From: Candidatus Saccharibacteria bacterium UBA3304
Lineage (GTDB): Bacteria > Patescibacteriota > Saccharimonadia > Saccharimonadales > Saccharimonadaceae
Assembly (NCBI GenBank): GCA_002361425.1
Contig: DESW01000002.1
Coordinates: 1-45,864 of the forward strand
Length of the DNA: 45,864 nucleotides
Reading direction: 5' to 3'
A program made the translations under genes and the position numbers. Shown here piece by piece: positions 23,496 to 32,070 of the stretch; position 1 is the first letter of the stretch; each line of letters begins with the position of its first letter. The notes beneath the pieces were generated by a model. The model saw only the letters and a program-made list of their open reading frames with translations, did not search any database and was not told the origin of the DNA.

Positions 23496-24407
23496 TTAAG
23501 CGCCGACCTTATCTTTCTTAGGTGTGCGACTAGCGTTATGCTCAACGTATTCAATAATCTTGCTTGCGACGTCGCGGCCAGTGACTTTTTCAATACCGAA
23601 GCCTGGGGAAGCATTAACTTCCAAGCAAAGTGGACCACGTGCGGAGCGCATAATATCGACACCGGCGACGTTCAGACCCATTGCCTTTGCGGCTGCGACT
23701 GCCATCTTCTCCTCCTGTGGAGTGAGTTTGATTGGCGTACCGGAACCACCCTTGTGGAGGTTGGAACGGAAATCATCATCAAGACTCTTGCGCTGCATCG
23801 AAGCAACGACCTGGCTACCGACAACGAAAGCACGAATATCGGTGCCAGCCGACTCTTTTACGAACTCCTGCAAGAGAATCGAAACGCCATCATCATTAGA
23901 GAGATAGAAGGCCTGAAGAGTAGATTTTGCGGCTTTCTTGGATTCGGCGAGAATCACGCCGTTACCATGCGTACCGTAAGCGAGCTTGATAATTACTGGC
24001 ATCTCGCCGAGCTGATCAAGGAGCTCGTCGATATCTGCGGTATTACGAGAAACGACAGTTTTAGGCACATCGACGCCGTACTTTGCGAGCACCTGCATTG
24101 AGCGAAGTTTATCGCGTGCACGAGTAATTGCAATCGACTTAGAAAGCACATACTCACCCTGCATCTCAAGCTGACGCACAATTGCAGTACCATACTTGGT
24201 CATGCTGTTAGAAATACGTGGGATAATTGCGTCGTAGTTCTCGAGCGGTTTACCCTTGTAATAAACCTTATTTTGGCGGTTTTCGATCGAAATATAACAG
24301 TTTTTATATTTAACAACGTCCACTTCGTGGCCGCGCTTTTCGGCCTCCTCTACGAGGCGCTTCGTGGAATAGTTGGCATTGCCATTAGAGAGAATAGCGA
24401 TTTTCAT
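23496..24407 (-). CDS. rimK: RimK-family ATP-grasp amino-acid ligase
   Basis: A 303-residue ATP-grasp ligase. The N-terminal part (MKIAILSNGNANYSTKRL) is the pre-ATP-grasp domain; PVIIKLAYGTHGNGV near 136-150 is the ATP-binding lysine and glycine loop; VGSQVVASMQRKS and CLEVNASPGFGIEK near 262-276 carry the metal-binding Glu and Asn. RimK adds glutamate residues to ribosomal protein S6, and relatives build other glutamyl peptides; the substrate here is open. The C-terminus is basic. A TATAAG box lies 9 nt before the ATG, and a perfect terminator follows. Confidence 0.85.
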   Translation of the reverse strand: MKIAILSNGNANYSTKRLVEEAEKRGHEVDVVKYKNCYISIENRQNKVYYKGKPLENYDAIIPRISNSMTKYGTAIVRQLEMQGEYVLSKSIAITRARDKLRSMQVLAKYGVDVPKTVVSRNTADIDELLDQLGEMPVIIKLAYGTHGNGVILAESKKAAKSTLQAFYLSNDDGVSILLQEFVKESAGTDIRAFVVGSQVVASMQRKSLDDDFRSNLHKGGSGTPIKLTPQEEKMAVAAAKAMGLNVAGVDIMRSARGPLCLEVNASPGFGIEKVTGRDVASKIIEYVEHNASRTPKKDKVGA

Positions 24408-24558
24408 AGATGATTCCTTATAGAGTTTTATTTCGAAATGATGCCTAAATTGTGCTGCCTTGAGCTAAAAATAGGCTAAAAATTAATTCAGCGTTTAACC
24501 ATCTAATTATAGCACAAACGGCACAAAAAGTCAATAACAGGGAAGCGCGGAATGACTA

Positions 24559-24587
24559 TTGACATGCCTTATTGCTTATGCTAGACT
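24559..24587 (+). promoter_or_regulatory. Promoter of the surface-fibre operon
   Basis: TTGACA (24559-24564) and TAGACT (24582-24587) with a 17-nt spacer. Predicted start near 24594, giving a leader of about 50 nt with an imperfect GAAC/GTTC inverted repeat and an AAAGAGA ribosome-binding site before the ATG at 24645. The rest of 24408-24558 holds no gene. Confidence 0.65.
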
Positions 24588-24644
24588 TAAGTCAGAACAA
24601 GGTCAAAATAAAAACGTTCTAAACAAATATAAAAAGAGATAAAA

Positions 24645-26699
24645 ATGCGCAGAAAAACAAGAGATTTTGGGCATCTCAAGCTCATAGTATTCTTCATTCT
24701 AGTAGCTGTTTTGCTACCTAAGTTTATTAATGCTCGCAGCACCGATGAGCTCGGCGCATTTTCTGATGGCGAAACCGGCATCAAACTCTGCGCAAGAATC
24801 AACAATGGCTATGAAGATGCGCTTCGTTTTTCCGTTACTAACGATCAGGGTTTCGCATCTGACGTGATTGTCGCTAAAGACACCTGCAAGACTATCGGGA
24901 CTCAGGCTGCAAACTATACAATCCGCGAATATCTTCCACAGGAGTATGAACTTATTTCCGTTTCTGGTGGTACTGTCAGCGAAGATGCAACTAGCTTCGT
25001 CGCAACTGCTGAGGGTCAGTACGCGGTCATCTATGAAAATACTTACTCTAGCAAGCCTTATCTTCATAACTTCGGCTACACGAGCGTTACGAATACCGCT
25101 ACTGTCGCCGAGGTAAAATTCGAGGCGAACGGCGGCAAGGGCTCGATGCAGACTCAGAGCTATGGCATTAATTCTCAAGAGCCGCTCAGTACTAACAGCT
25201 TTACGCGTGGCGGCTACACGTTTGCTGGTTGGAATACTAAGCGCGACGGCACTGGCACTAGCTATACTGACGGTCAGCAGATTGCCTTCTCAGCTGGCGG
25301 TGAACTCAAGCTGTATGCACAGTGGGACTATGTAGAGCGTATCGCAAACACTGTAATTGCAGAACAGGCTAATGATCCATTCCATGTTGACTTCACTAAA
25401 CCGGCTGTAATCTCTGACGATATTACAATCGCAAACGGAAACGGTATTAGTACATATACCGAGACGACTCCTGACGGCAATACTAACCCGGTATATTACT
25501 ATCGTGGCGTTGTAGACAATAACAACGTTATCTTTGCTGACTACTGCTGGAAGATTATTCGTACTACTGCTAGTGGCGGCACGAAGCTAATCTATAACGG
25601 CGTTCCGTCAGTTCATGATGGCATCAAATACTGCGATGCTACCGGTGAGGACGCGAGCATCGGAAAGAGCAGCATGAATCAAAATGATAATTCGCCAACT
25701 GATGCGTGGTATATGTATGGCACGCGCTATGTCGCGAGAGACGAAGAGGATATTCAGGCGGCGGGCACCGTATATGGTAAAAGCGTATCTTGGAATGTAT
25801 ACTATGGGCGCTATACTCTGCAGGATACTTTTACTGTCAGCGACTGGTCCACCGATTATGAAACAATCGCACATAATTATCGCTATACTTGCGGCAGCTC
25901 CTCAACTACGTGTAGCAGTGTTAAGTATATGGTCCAAATCAGTAGGTATACGGGCCTATATGACAACTTCTCCATTACTTTAAGTGCCGGTGAATCGTCT
26001 TACGAAATAGCTAAAGCAAAAATGCTAACCAACAATAACGATTCTAAAGCAAAGAAGATGATTGATGATTGGTATGCCGTTAATATGGCCGGCCATGTTT
26101 CCGCAACGGATGACACGATGGTGGAAGGTAAGACTGATTACTCTAACAGGCTAGAGCAGGAAGTTTTCTGTAATGATCGTGAAGTTGCGACTGGCCCGTT
26201 GAAACAGAGCTATGATGCTGGCGAATATGAGCTCGGTAAGTTGCGCATTTACTCGACATATGCGGGTTATGAACGTAACCGCGTAGCAGTTGACGATAGC
26301 TTGACGGCTAGCGGCAAAAATTATGTCCCGTCACTGGGGTGTGCAAATGCAGAACGCGACCTCTTCTCCACTGCTAGTGCTGAATACGGGAACAAGGCGC
26401 TTAAGTATCCAGTTGGCATGATTACGACCGACGAAACTAATATGGCTAGCTTTGATAATTCAAAGGGGTATGGTGGTATGAATTATGATTCATACCTGAA
26501 TGCCGGCGATCATCTTCTAGTCGCTACGCCGGGTACTTTCTTCACGTCGGCTGGAGGTTCGTGTAGTCTTGGCAGCTGCACGGGCACGGCTGACAGAGAT
26601 GGAATATCTGCTCTCGTTCGCCCAGTCATCTCGCTTAAAGAACTAACCACATTCCATGGTGGCGACGGCACGGTCGATAATCCGTATATCGTCGAATAA
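24645..26699 (+). CDS. Secreted InlB-repeat adhesin-like protein
   Basis: A 684-residue protein with a signal peptide (1-31, basic MRRKTRD then a hydrophobic core). Residues about 45-130 look like a prealbumin-like DUF5979/Cna-B-type domain. Residues about 160-227 are one Listeria-Bacteroides (InlB B) repeat: VKFEANGGKGSM, GGYTFAGWNT, LKLYAQWD. About 230-684 is a large cysteine-bearing domain ending VRPVISLKELTTFHGGDGT, a C-terminal pattern common in Firmicutes surface proteins. No C-terminal anchor is visible, so it is either free or bound to the fibre. It is first in a run with TasA-like proteins and a SipW-type peptidase, where it may act as tip adhesin (inference). Confidence 0.75.
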   Translation: MRRKTRDFGHLKLIVFFILVAVLLPKFINARSTDELGAFSDGETGIKLCARINNGYEDALRFSVTNDQGFASDVIVAKDTCKTIGTQAANYTIREYLPQEYELISVSGGTVSEDATSFVATAEGQYAVIYENTYSSKPYLHNFGYTSVTNTATVAEVKFEANGGKGSMQTQSYGINSQEPLSTNSFTRGGYTFAGWNTKRDGTGTSYTDGQQIAFSAGGELKLYAQWDYVERIANTVIAEQANDPFHVDFTKPAVISDDITIANGNGISTYTETTPDGNTNPVYYYRGVVDNNNVIFADYCWKIIRTTASGGTKLIYNGVPSVHDGIKYCDATGEDASIGKSSMNQNDNSPTDAWYMYGTRYVARDEEDIQAAGTVYGKSVSWNVYYGRYTLQDTFTVSDWSTDYETIAHNYRYTCGSSSTTCSSVKYMVQISRYTGLYDNFSITLSAGESSYEIAKAKMLTNNNDSKAKKMIDDWYAVNMAGHVSATDDTMVEGKTDYSNRLEQEVFCNDREVATGPLKQSYDAGEYELGKLRIYSTYAGYERNRVAVDDSLTASGKNYVPSLGCANAERDLFSTASAEYGNKALKYPVGMITTDETNMASFDNSKGYGGMNYDSYLNAGDHLLVATPGTFFTSAGGSCSLGSCTGTADRDGISALVRPVISLKELTTFHGGDGTVDNPYIVE

Positions 26700-26752
26700 C
26701 TTTACGAAGGCATAAGCATAAGCTATACTAAAAAACAGATAGGTCAACAAAA

Positions 26753-27337
26753 ATGGTAAGAAATCAAAAAAGAGCAGTAAGAAAATTAGGAGCTATTATT
26801 CTCACTGTTCTCGTAATCGCTGTTGCGATCACGGCTGTTCTTGGTGTTTATGCTACTAGTCATAACGTTTCCACTATTGAAAATGAAATCGCCGTAGCTC
26901 AGTCTGGCACTAGAATTATCGACGATACTGACGGCGGCTTCGGCAGAAAAGAAGTTACCATTAAAAACGAGGGTGCTAGTAGCCCAAAGGTCCTAATTCG
27001 TGTCGCTTACAGTGAAACTTGGACCAAGAGTGACGGCACCATCATCAGTAATGTTGTTGACGGTAATAATGTAGTCATAAAAGACTGGACCACTGCCTTT
27101 GTTTCGGATTTCGTCGATGGTGGTGATGGCTGGTATTATTACAAAAAAGTGCTTAATCCGGCATCGGAAGTCAAGATTCTTGATTCTATCACTCTTAACG
27201 ACTCTAGCTATAGCAAAAATAATTACGATCTTTCTTTCCGTTTTGAATCTGTCCAGGCTGACGCAGCTGCCGCTAGCGCGCTTTGGGCTAAAACTGTAAC
27301 TGTTAGCGACGACGGAGTTGTGACATGGGCGTTCTAA
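26753..27337 (+). CDS. TasA/CalY-like exported protein 1
   Basis: A 194-residue protein with a basic start (VRNQKRAVRK), a hydrophobic segment at about 12-34 and the mature start TSHNVSTIENEIAV. The body is beta-rich: VTIKNEGASSPKVLIRVAYS, DWTTAF, GGDGWYYYKKVLNPASEV, LSFRFESVQAD. This is the pattern of alternate-signal-mediated exported proteins (TasA, camelysin and BsaW-like), where a WYYYKKVL-type motif is common. It should be matured by the SipW-type peptidase encoded next, whose ATG overlaps its 3' end by 13 nt. The ribosome-binding site is weak (ATAGGTCAAC). Fibre subunit or accessory anchor is an inference from the TasA precedent. Confidence 0.7.
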   Translation: MVRNQKRAVRKLGAIILTVLVIAVAITAVLGVYATSHNVSTIENEIAVAQSGTRIIDDTDGGFGRKEVTIKNEGASSPKVLIRVAYSETWTKSDGTIISNVVDGNNVVIKDWTTAFVSDFVDGGDGWYYYKKVLNPASEVKILDSITLNDSSYSKNNYDLSFRFESVQADAAAASALWAKTVTVSDDGVVTWAF

Positions 27338-27819
27338 AAATTATCGTTCGCATTCTTAGCTATATCTGCTATGCCGTAATTGGCGTCTATGCGCTCATTT
27401 GTGCACCAATGATTACTGGCGCCAAGCCTGTTGTCGTGCTCTCGGGCTCCATGCGTCCAACCTTCGAAGTCGGCACGATTATTTACTACAAGGCCGTTCC
27501 GCAGGAAGAGATTCAAAAGGATGACATTATTACCTATCAGATGGGCAACGAGCTTGTTACGCACCGCGTCAAGCGCATTGAGAATGGCGACTACATCACT
27601 CAGGGTGATGCGAATAATATCGAAGACGGAAAACCAGTTCCATATTCCGCCGTTCAAGGTCGCGTCGGCGGTCTCGCAATTCCGATTCTCGGCTATGGCG
27701 TGACCTTCATCAATAACAACATGTGGCTTTTCATTGTTATAGTAGTAATACTCCTTGCGGAGTTCTTGCTGAGTAACATGAAAAGTGGTAAAATAAGCAC
27801 AAGCGAAAAAGAAAATTAA
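27325..27819 (+). CDS. sipW: Signal peptidase I, SipW (ER) type
   Basis: A 164-residue membrane protease with an N-terminal helix (5-30), the catalytic box LSGSMRPT with Ser42, THRVKRI with His80 in place of the usual Lys, a GDAN box with Asp95 and a second transmembrane helix at about 133-153. Ser-His catalysis marks the ER/archaeal/SipW class. In Bacillus, SipW matures TasA and TapA. It overlaps TasA-like gene 1 by 13 nt and lies 36 nt before TasA-like gene 2, which fits the same job. The symbol is by similarity of type and context. Confidence 0.85.
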   Translation: MGVLKIIVRILSYICYAVIGVYALICAPMITGAKPVVVLSGSMRPTFEVGTIIYYKAVPQEEIQKDDIITYQMGNELVTHRVKRIENGDYITQGDANNIEDGKPVPYSAVQGRVGGLAIPILGYGVTFINNNMWLFIVIVVILLAEFLLSNMKSGKISTSEKEN

Positions 27820-27855
27820 AAAACGAAAAAACATATTATAAGAAAGGGACATAAT

Positions 27856-28554
27856 ATGAAGAACAAAAAACCAATCATCGCTCTCGGCGCACTCGCAGTC
27901 GTCGGTTTGATTGCCGGTACTATCGCTTACTTCACTAGCGAAGCTACCTTCGACAACGTCTTTACGACCGCTGTCTACAAAACCAAGTCTGAAGAGACCT
28001 TCAACAGCCCAGACAACTGGACTCCAGGTCAGGAAGTTCCAAAGACTGTTATCACTGAAAACCAGGGTACTATTCCTGTAGCCGTCCGCGTTTCTACTAC
28101 TGAAACTTGGAAGAACGAACAGAATGAGACCATCGATGTTAACACTATCGCTGGCATTGAAGCAGCTCTCCCAGGCACCCCAAAGAAGATCGCTATCATC
28201 AACCTCGACAACACTAGCGACTGGGCATACGATGAAGCAACCGATGCTTACTACTATAAGCGTGCTCTCGCAGCAGCAAACGGCACCACTTATGACAAAA
28301 CTAATAGCTTCATCAAGAGCGTTACTCTTAATGCAAACTTACCAGTAGACTCTGAGTGTGCTACTACTACTAACGAAAACACTCATACTACCACCAAGAC
28401 CTGTACCACCGCTATCCAGGGCCTCGGCAAAGCTACCTACACCCTTACCCTTACTGTCGAGACTGTTCAGTACGATCAGTACAAGCCAGTCTGGTTCTCT
28501 TATGATGCAGAGAATAACTACTCTCACGCTGTAGCTATTACCCCAGCATCCTAA
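27856..28554 (+). CDS. TasA/CalY-like exported protein 2, probable major subunit
   Basis: A 232-residue protein. The alternate signal sequence is KNKKPIIALGALAVVGLIAG followed by TIAYFTSEATFDNVFTTAVY, closely matching the TasA/CalY leader pattern. The body has IPVAVRVSTTETW, AYYYKRALAA and YTLTLTVETVQYD strands. A Thr-rich loop between C168 and C183 may be closed by a disulfide. C-ending codons are more frequent than in its neighbours and AAAGGGA precedes the ATG, suggesting high expression, so I infer the main fibre subunit. A TATTAT-like box near 27833-27840 could be an internal promoter. Confidence 0.75.
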   Translation: MKNKKPIIALGALAVVGLIAGTIAYFTSEATFDNVFTTAVYKTKSEETFNSPDNWTPGQEVPKTVITENQGTIPVAVRVSTTETWKNEQNETIDVNTIAGIEAALPGTPKKIAIINLDNTSDWAYDEATDAYYYKRALAAANGTTYDKTNSFIKSVTLNANLPVDSECATTTNENTHTTTKTCTTAIQGLGKATYTLTLTVETVQYDQYKPVWFSYDAENNYSHAVAITPAS

Positions 28555-28590
28555 TCAACCGAACATAAAACATAAACACAGGAGCAAAAG

Positions 28591-29268
28591 ATGAAGAAGA
28601 TATTTGCAATCATTCTCGCAAGTCTGTTTATCTCAGCTCCTGTTTTTGCCGTAGACAACACGGTCTACATCCGTGAAGCTGATGGCAAGATTGTCTATGA
28701 AGCTTCCGACGGATTCGATGAGCGCTTCATGTACCACGAAGGCATGGTTCCTGGCGGGGAAACCTATACGGACTATCTCACGATCGAGAATGGCACGCCT
28801 GATGATTATGATATCTACTTTAAGATTACCGCCGAGAATAACTCAATTAAGGCAAGTAATCTCATCGAGCATATCGAGATGAAGATTTATATCGACGATG
28901 TAATCTTCTACGACGGCAAGGCTCGTGGTCTTGATTATCGTTCGCAGGGCGTTAATCTTACGGATGCGGTTAAAATCAAGAACTTCGCTTCCGGCGAATC
29001 TGTTCGCATGAAGGTTGAGACTCGCCTCGATTCAACCTACGAAGATATCAATAACCCTGATACTTCCAAGACGCACTGGCACTTCTACCTAGCTGGCGAA
29101 GATCCAAATCCAGATGAGCCGATCGATCCAATCCCTGTTCCACCAGCGCCAAAAACCAATGATGATTTCACGCCATGGTTCTTCGTTCTCCTAGGCGGTT
29201 CAATCGTCCTCTTTATCTTTATAACCGTTCGTGAATACCACGAGAAAAACAAGCACGGACGCAGCTAA
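28591..29268 (+). CDS. Membrane- or wall-anchored surface protein with sorting-like tail
   Basis: A 225-residue protein with a signal peptide (1-20, ending PVFA), a beta domain of about 21-165 (YTDYLTIENGTPDDYDIYFK, VKIKNFASGESVRMKVETRL) resembling the TapA/BsaA-type anchoring domain, a Pro-rich linker (DPNPDEPIDPIPVPPAP), then PKTND at 187-191, a transmembrane helix and a basic tail. PKTND sits where LPXTG would be, so sortase processing or simple membrane anchoring are both possible. AGGAG lies 7 nt before the ATG. It closes the fibre operon, with a perfect terminator 16 nt downstream. Anchor for the TasA-like fibre is an inference. Confidence 0.7.
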   Translation: MKKIFAIILASLFISAPVFAVDNTVYIREADGKIVYEASDGFDERFMYHEGMVPGGETYTDYLTIENGTPDDYDIYFKITAENNSIKASNLIEHIEMKIYIDDVIFYDGKARGLDYRSQGVNLTDAVKIKNFASGESVRMKVETRLDSTYEDINNPDTSKTHWHFYLAGEDPNPDEPIDPIPVPPAPKTNDDFTPWFFVLLGGSIVLFIFITVREYHEKNKHGRS

Positions 29269-29285
29269 TCCCTTTCGCAAACAAG

Positions 29286-29313
29286 AGCCGTATCATTGAC
29301 GATACGGCTTTTT
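29286..29313 (+). terminator. Intrinsic terminator of the fibre operon
   Basis: AGCCGTATC (29286-29294) and GATACGGCT (29301-29309) with loop ATTGAC, followed by TTTTT. Confidence 0.9.
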
Positions 29314-29370
29314 CGTGTTATTATAGTTGCAATTACGCTCAAAGCTAATCTGTATCAGGAGGTGAGATTT

Positions 29371-29856
29371 ATGGGCGAGAACATTTATATTGCAAGGCAA
29401 GTTATCGAGAGAATGGACGAAGCATTGCGCGAAAAAGCAGATAAGTTAGGTGTCTGGAAAGCTGTTTACTTCTGTGTCTCTTTCGACTTTCGCGCACCGG
29501 CAATAGTTAATCCCTGGGATATCAGACCCATTTCGGATAAATTCATCTGCTATGAAGACTTCCGTAAAGTTTTATCGAACTATCTCCGTGCTGAAATCGG
29601 CCGCATTGCTGGTGAAGTCCGCGAAAAGGGCATCGCTAGCCGTCCGTCTGATGTCTGCAATGAGACTTATGCCGTAGCTATTGCTGGACAGCAAATTGGC
29701 TCAGATATCTTCCTTACTGGTATCTGTTCCGAGAACGGCCCCGACAAAGATCAACTCGATAAAATTCTTGCCATCGAAGGTACTTATAGCCCCGTTAGTG
29801 ATTATCTTAATCTTAGCGAACGCTATGGTTTCTTCAAGGAGCCCCCGCCTGATTAA
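29371..29856 (+). CDS. Hypothetical soluble protein (161 aa)
   Basis: Not recognised. A 161-residue soluble alpha/beta protein starting MGENIYIARQVIERMDEALR, with a beta-like stretch AVYFCVSFDFRAP. No catalytic motif stands out. The start at 29371 is set by AGGAGGTGA 6 nt upstream, a near-perfect ribosome-binding site; the frame could be extended upstream to 29296 but that would enter the terminator region. The 3' end is unusual: the last codons and stop lie inside the terminator hairpin. Confidence 0.65.
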   Translation: MGENIYIARQVIERMDEALREKADKLGVWKAVYFCVSFDFRAPAIVNPWDIRPISDKFICYEDFRKVLSNYLRAEIGRIAGEVREKGIASRPSDVCNETYAVAIAGQQIGSDIFLTGICSENGPDKDQLDKILAIEGTYSPVSDYLNLSERYGFFKEPPPD

Positions 29857-29873
29857 GGCGGGGCCTTTTCTTT
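29843..29873 (+). terminator. Intrinsic terminator overlapping a stop codon
   Basis: CCCCGCC (29843-29849) and GGCGGGG (29857-29863) with loop TGATTAA, then CCTTTTCTTTT. The loop contains the TAA stop of the preceding gene. Confidence 0.85.
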
Positions 29874-29909
29874 TCTAGATAATGCTTTTATGTTAAAATC
29901 ATAGAGACG

Positions 29910-30275
29910 ATGAAAGACCTTGCAGAAGATTTTAAGTCTATTGCAAAGAAGGATAAACCACTATTTGTCTGGATGGCGGCCAACTTTTTGTTGAGCCTCT
30001 GGCTATTCTTGATTCCGCTCTTCAATCTTAATGCCGGCCGCGCAAAAATCTGGGCGCGTTACTCAGATATTAATAACGGCTACGCGCAGAATGAGTGGTG
30101 GTATTTGCTTTCCTTCGCCGTGCTTGCAATTACGCTCGGCATCGGCCATACTCTTATTTCTGCTCGTTTATACACCAAGCGTGGCAAAGATACTGCGCGC
30201 CTATTTCTTTTTGTTTCCTCAATTATTATCGTAATCGGAATTAGATTCCTCTTAAATATCATCGGCGAAGGCTAA
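29910..30275 (+). CDS. Three-pass membrane protein before the GT2 gene
   Basis: A 121-residue protein with three predicted transmembrane helices (about 24-40, 64-82 and 98-115) and a charged N-terminus (KDLAEDFKSIAKKDKPLF). No family recognised. A TAAAAT box (29894-29899) lies 10 nt before the ATG. The next gene follows after 11 nt and its -10 box contains this gene's stop codon. It may assist the glycosyltransferase, but only the closeness suggests that. Confidence 0.65.
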   Translation: MKDLAEDFKSIAKKDKPLFVWMAANFLLSLWLFLIPLFNLNAGRAKIWARYSDINNGYAQNEWWYLLSFAVLAITLGIGHTLISARLYTKRGKDTARLFLFVSSIIIVIGIRFLLNIIGEG

Positions 30276-30278
30276 AAT
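30273..30278 (+). promoter_or_regulatory. -10 box containing a stop codon
   Basis: TAAAAT; its TAA is the stop of the upstream gene. It ends 8 nt before the ATG at 30287, so the GT2 mRNA may be leaderless. Confidence 0.5.
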
Positions 30279-30286
30279 AAACAAAC

Positions 30287-31909
30287 ATGTCAAAAGTAAT
30301 TGAGTTGCCAACCGGCAAGCGCACTATTAAATACCGCTTTTTCGAAATGCTCCCGGGCACGCTTAGCTATACTATGCTCGCGCTTCTCATCATTTTGTCT
30401 GCTATTAATCCGATCGCCGCATCGGTTTATATTTTGATTATCGTTATCATGAACCTCGTGAAAGCGGTCGGTATTGCTTTCCGCACCGTTCAAGGTTACA
30501 AACTACTCAAAAAAGGCGTTCGCGTTGACTGGCATAAACGTCTCGCTGATCTCGAAGACCCAGCTGATAGCTATGATCGTCTCGCCGGCACTAAGAGCGA
30601 AGCTTACGGCCACAAAGAGCATCTTCGCAATCTCTGCATGATTGCTGCAGCAGAGGAGGGCTACTTCCCAAAGCCAAGTCAGATTTATCACGCGATTATC
30701 GTGACGATGTATAACGAGACACTCGACGTCCTCACGCCAACCCTCGAATCTGTTGTTAATTCCAGCTTTGATAACGACCATATTATTCTCGTGCTCGCTT
30801 ACGAAGAGCGCGGCGGCGAACAGGCTGAACTAGTCGCAAAAACTCTCGAACGCAACTATCGCAATAAATTCGGCGAGTTCATTCTTGCTAAACACCCAGA
30901 CGGCATCAAGGGGGAAGTAGTCGGTAAAGGCGGCAATATTACTAATGCTGGTAAAGTTCTCAAAGAATATGTTCGCAAAAAGAAAATGCGCTATAGTGAC
31001 GTGATTGTTACGACCCTCGATAGCGATAACCGCCCGCACAAGGTTTACTTTGACCAGGTCGCTTACGAATATATCGTTCACGAAGATCGCAAACGCCTCA
31101 GCTACCAGCCAGTTTCTCTCTTTACGAACAATATCTGGGATGCGCCAGCTGTCACGCGCGTGGTAGCTCAGATGAACTCTTTCTGGAACATCATCTCCGC
31201 TATGCGTCCGCACACTTTGCGCAACTTCGCGTCGCACTCTCAGCCACTCGACGCGCTCGTCGAAATGGATTTCTGGAGCACTCGTACTATCGTTGAGGAT
31301 GGCCACCAGTACTGGCGTTCTTACTTCTATTTCGATGGCGATTACGAAGTGCTTCCGATTCGCGCGCCGATTTATCAGGACGCTGTCCTTTCAGATAATC
31401 TTCTAAAGACACTCAAGGCGCAGTGGGTCCAGCTTCGCCGCTGGGACTATGGCGCAAGTGACGTTGCTTATGTTGGCGATTATCTCTTCTCAAAGAAGCG
31501 CACTGTGAAGCTCGTCGATCTTATTCCTAAGTTCATCCGCTTGCTCGATGGTCACGTCACGCTCGCTGCGATTGCGCCAATCATCGCCTTTGGCGGTTGG
31601 ATTCCACTCATCTTCAACTATCAGTCTCGTGATCTTATTTCGCATAACTTACCAACTGTCGTAAGTTGGGTCCAGACTATCGCTGCTCTCGGTCTCTTCA
31701 TCTCTCTCATCTTATCTATTAAAATGCTTCCTCCGAAGCCGGCGCGCTATAATCGTGCTCGCCACGTCATGATGGTTTTGCAATGGATTCTTGCGCCTAT
31801 CGTTTCAATTGTTTATTGCTCTTGCTGTGCTTTCTATTCACAGACTCGCCTTGCGACCGGTCTTTACATGGAGAAGTTTGACGTCACGGACAAGGCCGTC
31901 AAAAAATAG
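30287..31909 (+). CDS. Membrane glycosyltransferase family 2
   Basis: A 540-residue processive-type GT2. Two N-terminal transmembrane helices (about 24-70) precede the catalytic domain: HAIIVTMYNE near 142, GKGGNITNAG near 223, the DSD metal motif in TLDSDNRPH near 246, the acid/base TRTIVEDGHQ near 335 and QLRRW near 389. Three or more helices close the protein (about 425-525). It builds or extends a polysaccharide or glycolipid at the membrane. Acceptor and sugar are unknown. It lies between the fibre operon and the pilin-sortase pair, so it may glycosylate surface parts, but this is inference. Confidence 0.8.
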   Translation: MSKVIELPTGKRTIKYRFFEMLPGTLSYTMLALLIILSAINPIAASVYILIIVIMNLVKAVGIAFRTVQGYKLLKKGVRVDWHKRLADLEDPADSYDRLAGTKSEAYGHKEHLRNLCMIAAAEEGYFPKPSQIYHAIIVTMYNETLDVLTPTLESVVNSSFDNDHIILVLAYEERGGEQAELVAKTLERNYRNKFGEFILAKHPDGIKGEVVGKGGNITNAGKVLKEYVRKKKMRYSDVIVTTLDSDNRPHKVYFDQVAYEYIVHEDRKRLSYQPVSLFTNNIWDAPAVTRVVAQMNSFWNIISAMRPHTLRNFASHSQPLDALVEMDFWSTRTIVEDGHQYWRSYFYFDGDYEVLPIRAPIYQDAVLSDNLLKTLKAQWVQLRRWDYGASDVAYVGDYLFSKKRTVKLVDLIPKFIRLLDGHVTLAAIAPIIAFGGWIPLIFNYQSRDLISHNLPTVVSWVQTIAALGLFISLILSIKMLPPKPARYNRARHVMMVLQWILAPIVSIVYCSCCAFYSQTRLATGLYMEKFDVTDKAVKK

Positions 31910-31955
31910 CTACAACACATTTTTGGAAAAGTGCATAAAATAAAGTACTTACGCT

Positions 31956-31989
31956 TCTCAGGCTTCGCGGCCTGAGATATTTTTATTTT
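31956..31989 (+). terminator. Intrinsic terminator or attenuator before the pilin gene
   Basis: TCTCAGGC (31956-31963) and GCCTGAGA (31970-31977) with loop TTCGCG, followed by TATTTTTATTTT. It ends the GT2 transcript; if transcription starts at the TAAAAT near 31936 it would instead act as an attenuator of the pilin operon. Confidence 0.8.
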
Positions 31990-32009
31990 AGACATTAATT
32001 GGAGGTAAT

Positions 32010-32024
32010 ATGCACGGTCCGTGA
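32010..32024 (+). promoter_or_regulatory. Four-codon leader ORF with strong ribosome-binding site
   Basis: GGAGG at 32001-32005 leads into ATG CAC GGT CCG TGA (Met-His-Gly-Pro-stop), which includes the palindrome CACGGTCCGTG (32013-32023). It lies 46 nt before the pilin ATG (which has its own AGGAG at 32060-32064). It may be a leader peptide or operator; no homologue known to me. Confidence 0.4.
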
Positions 32025-32070
32025 GCAGAGTTTTTGTTGGTTAAAAAAAGTAAATAATTAGGAGTTCTTT

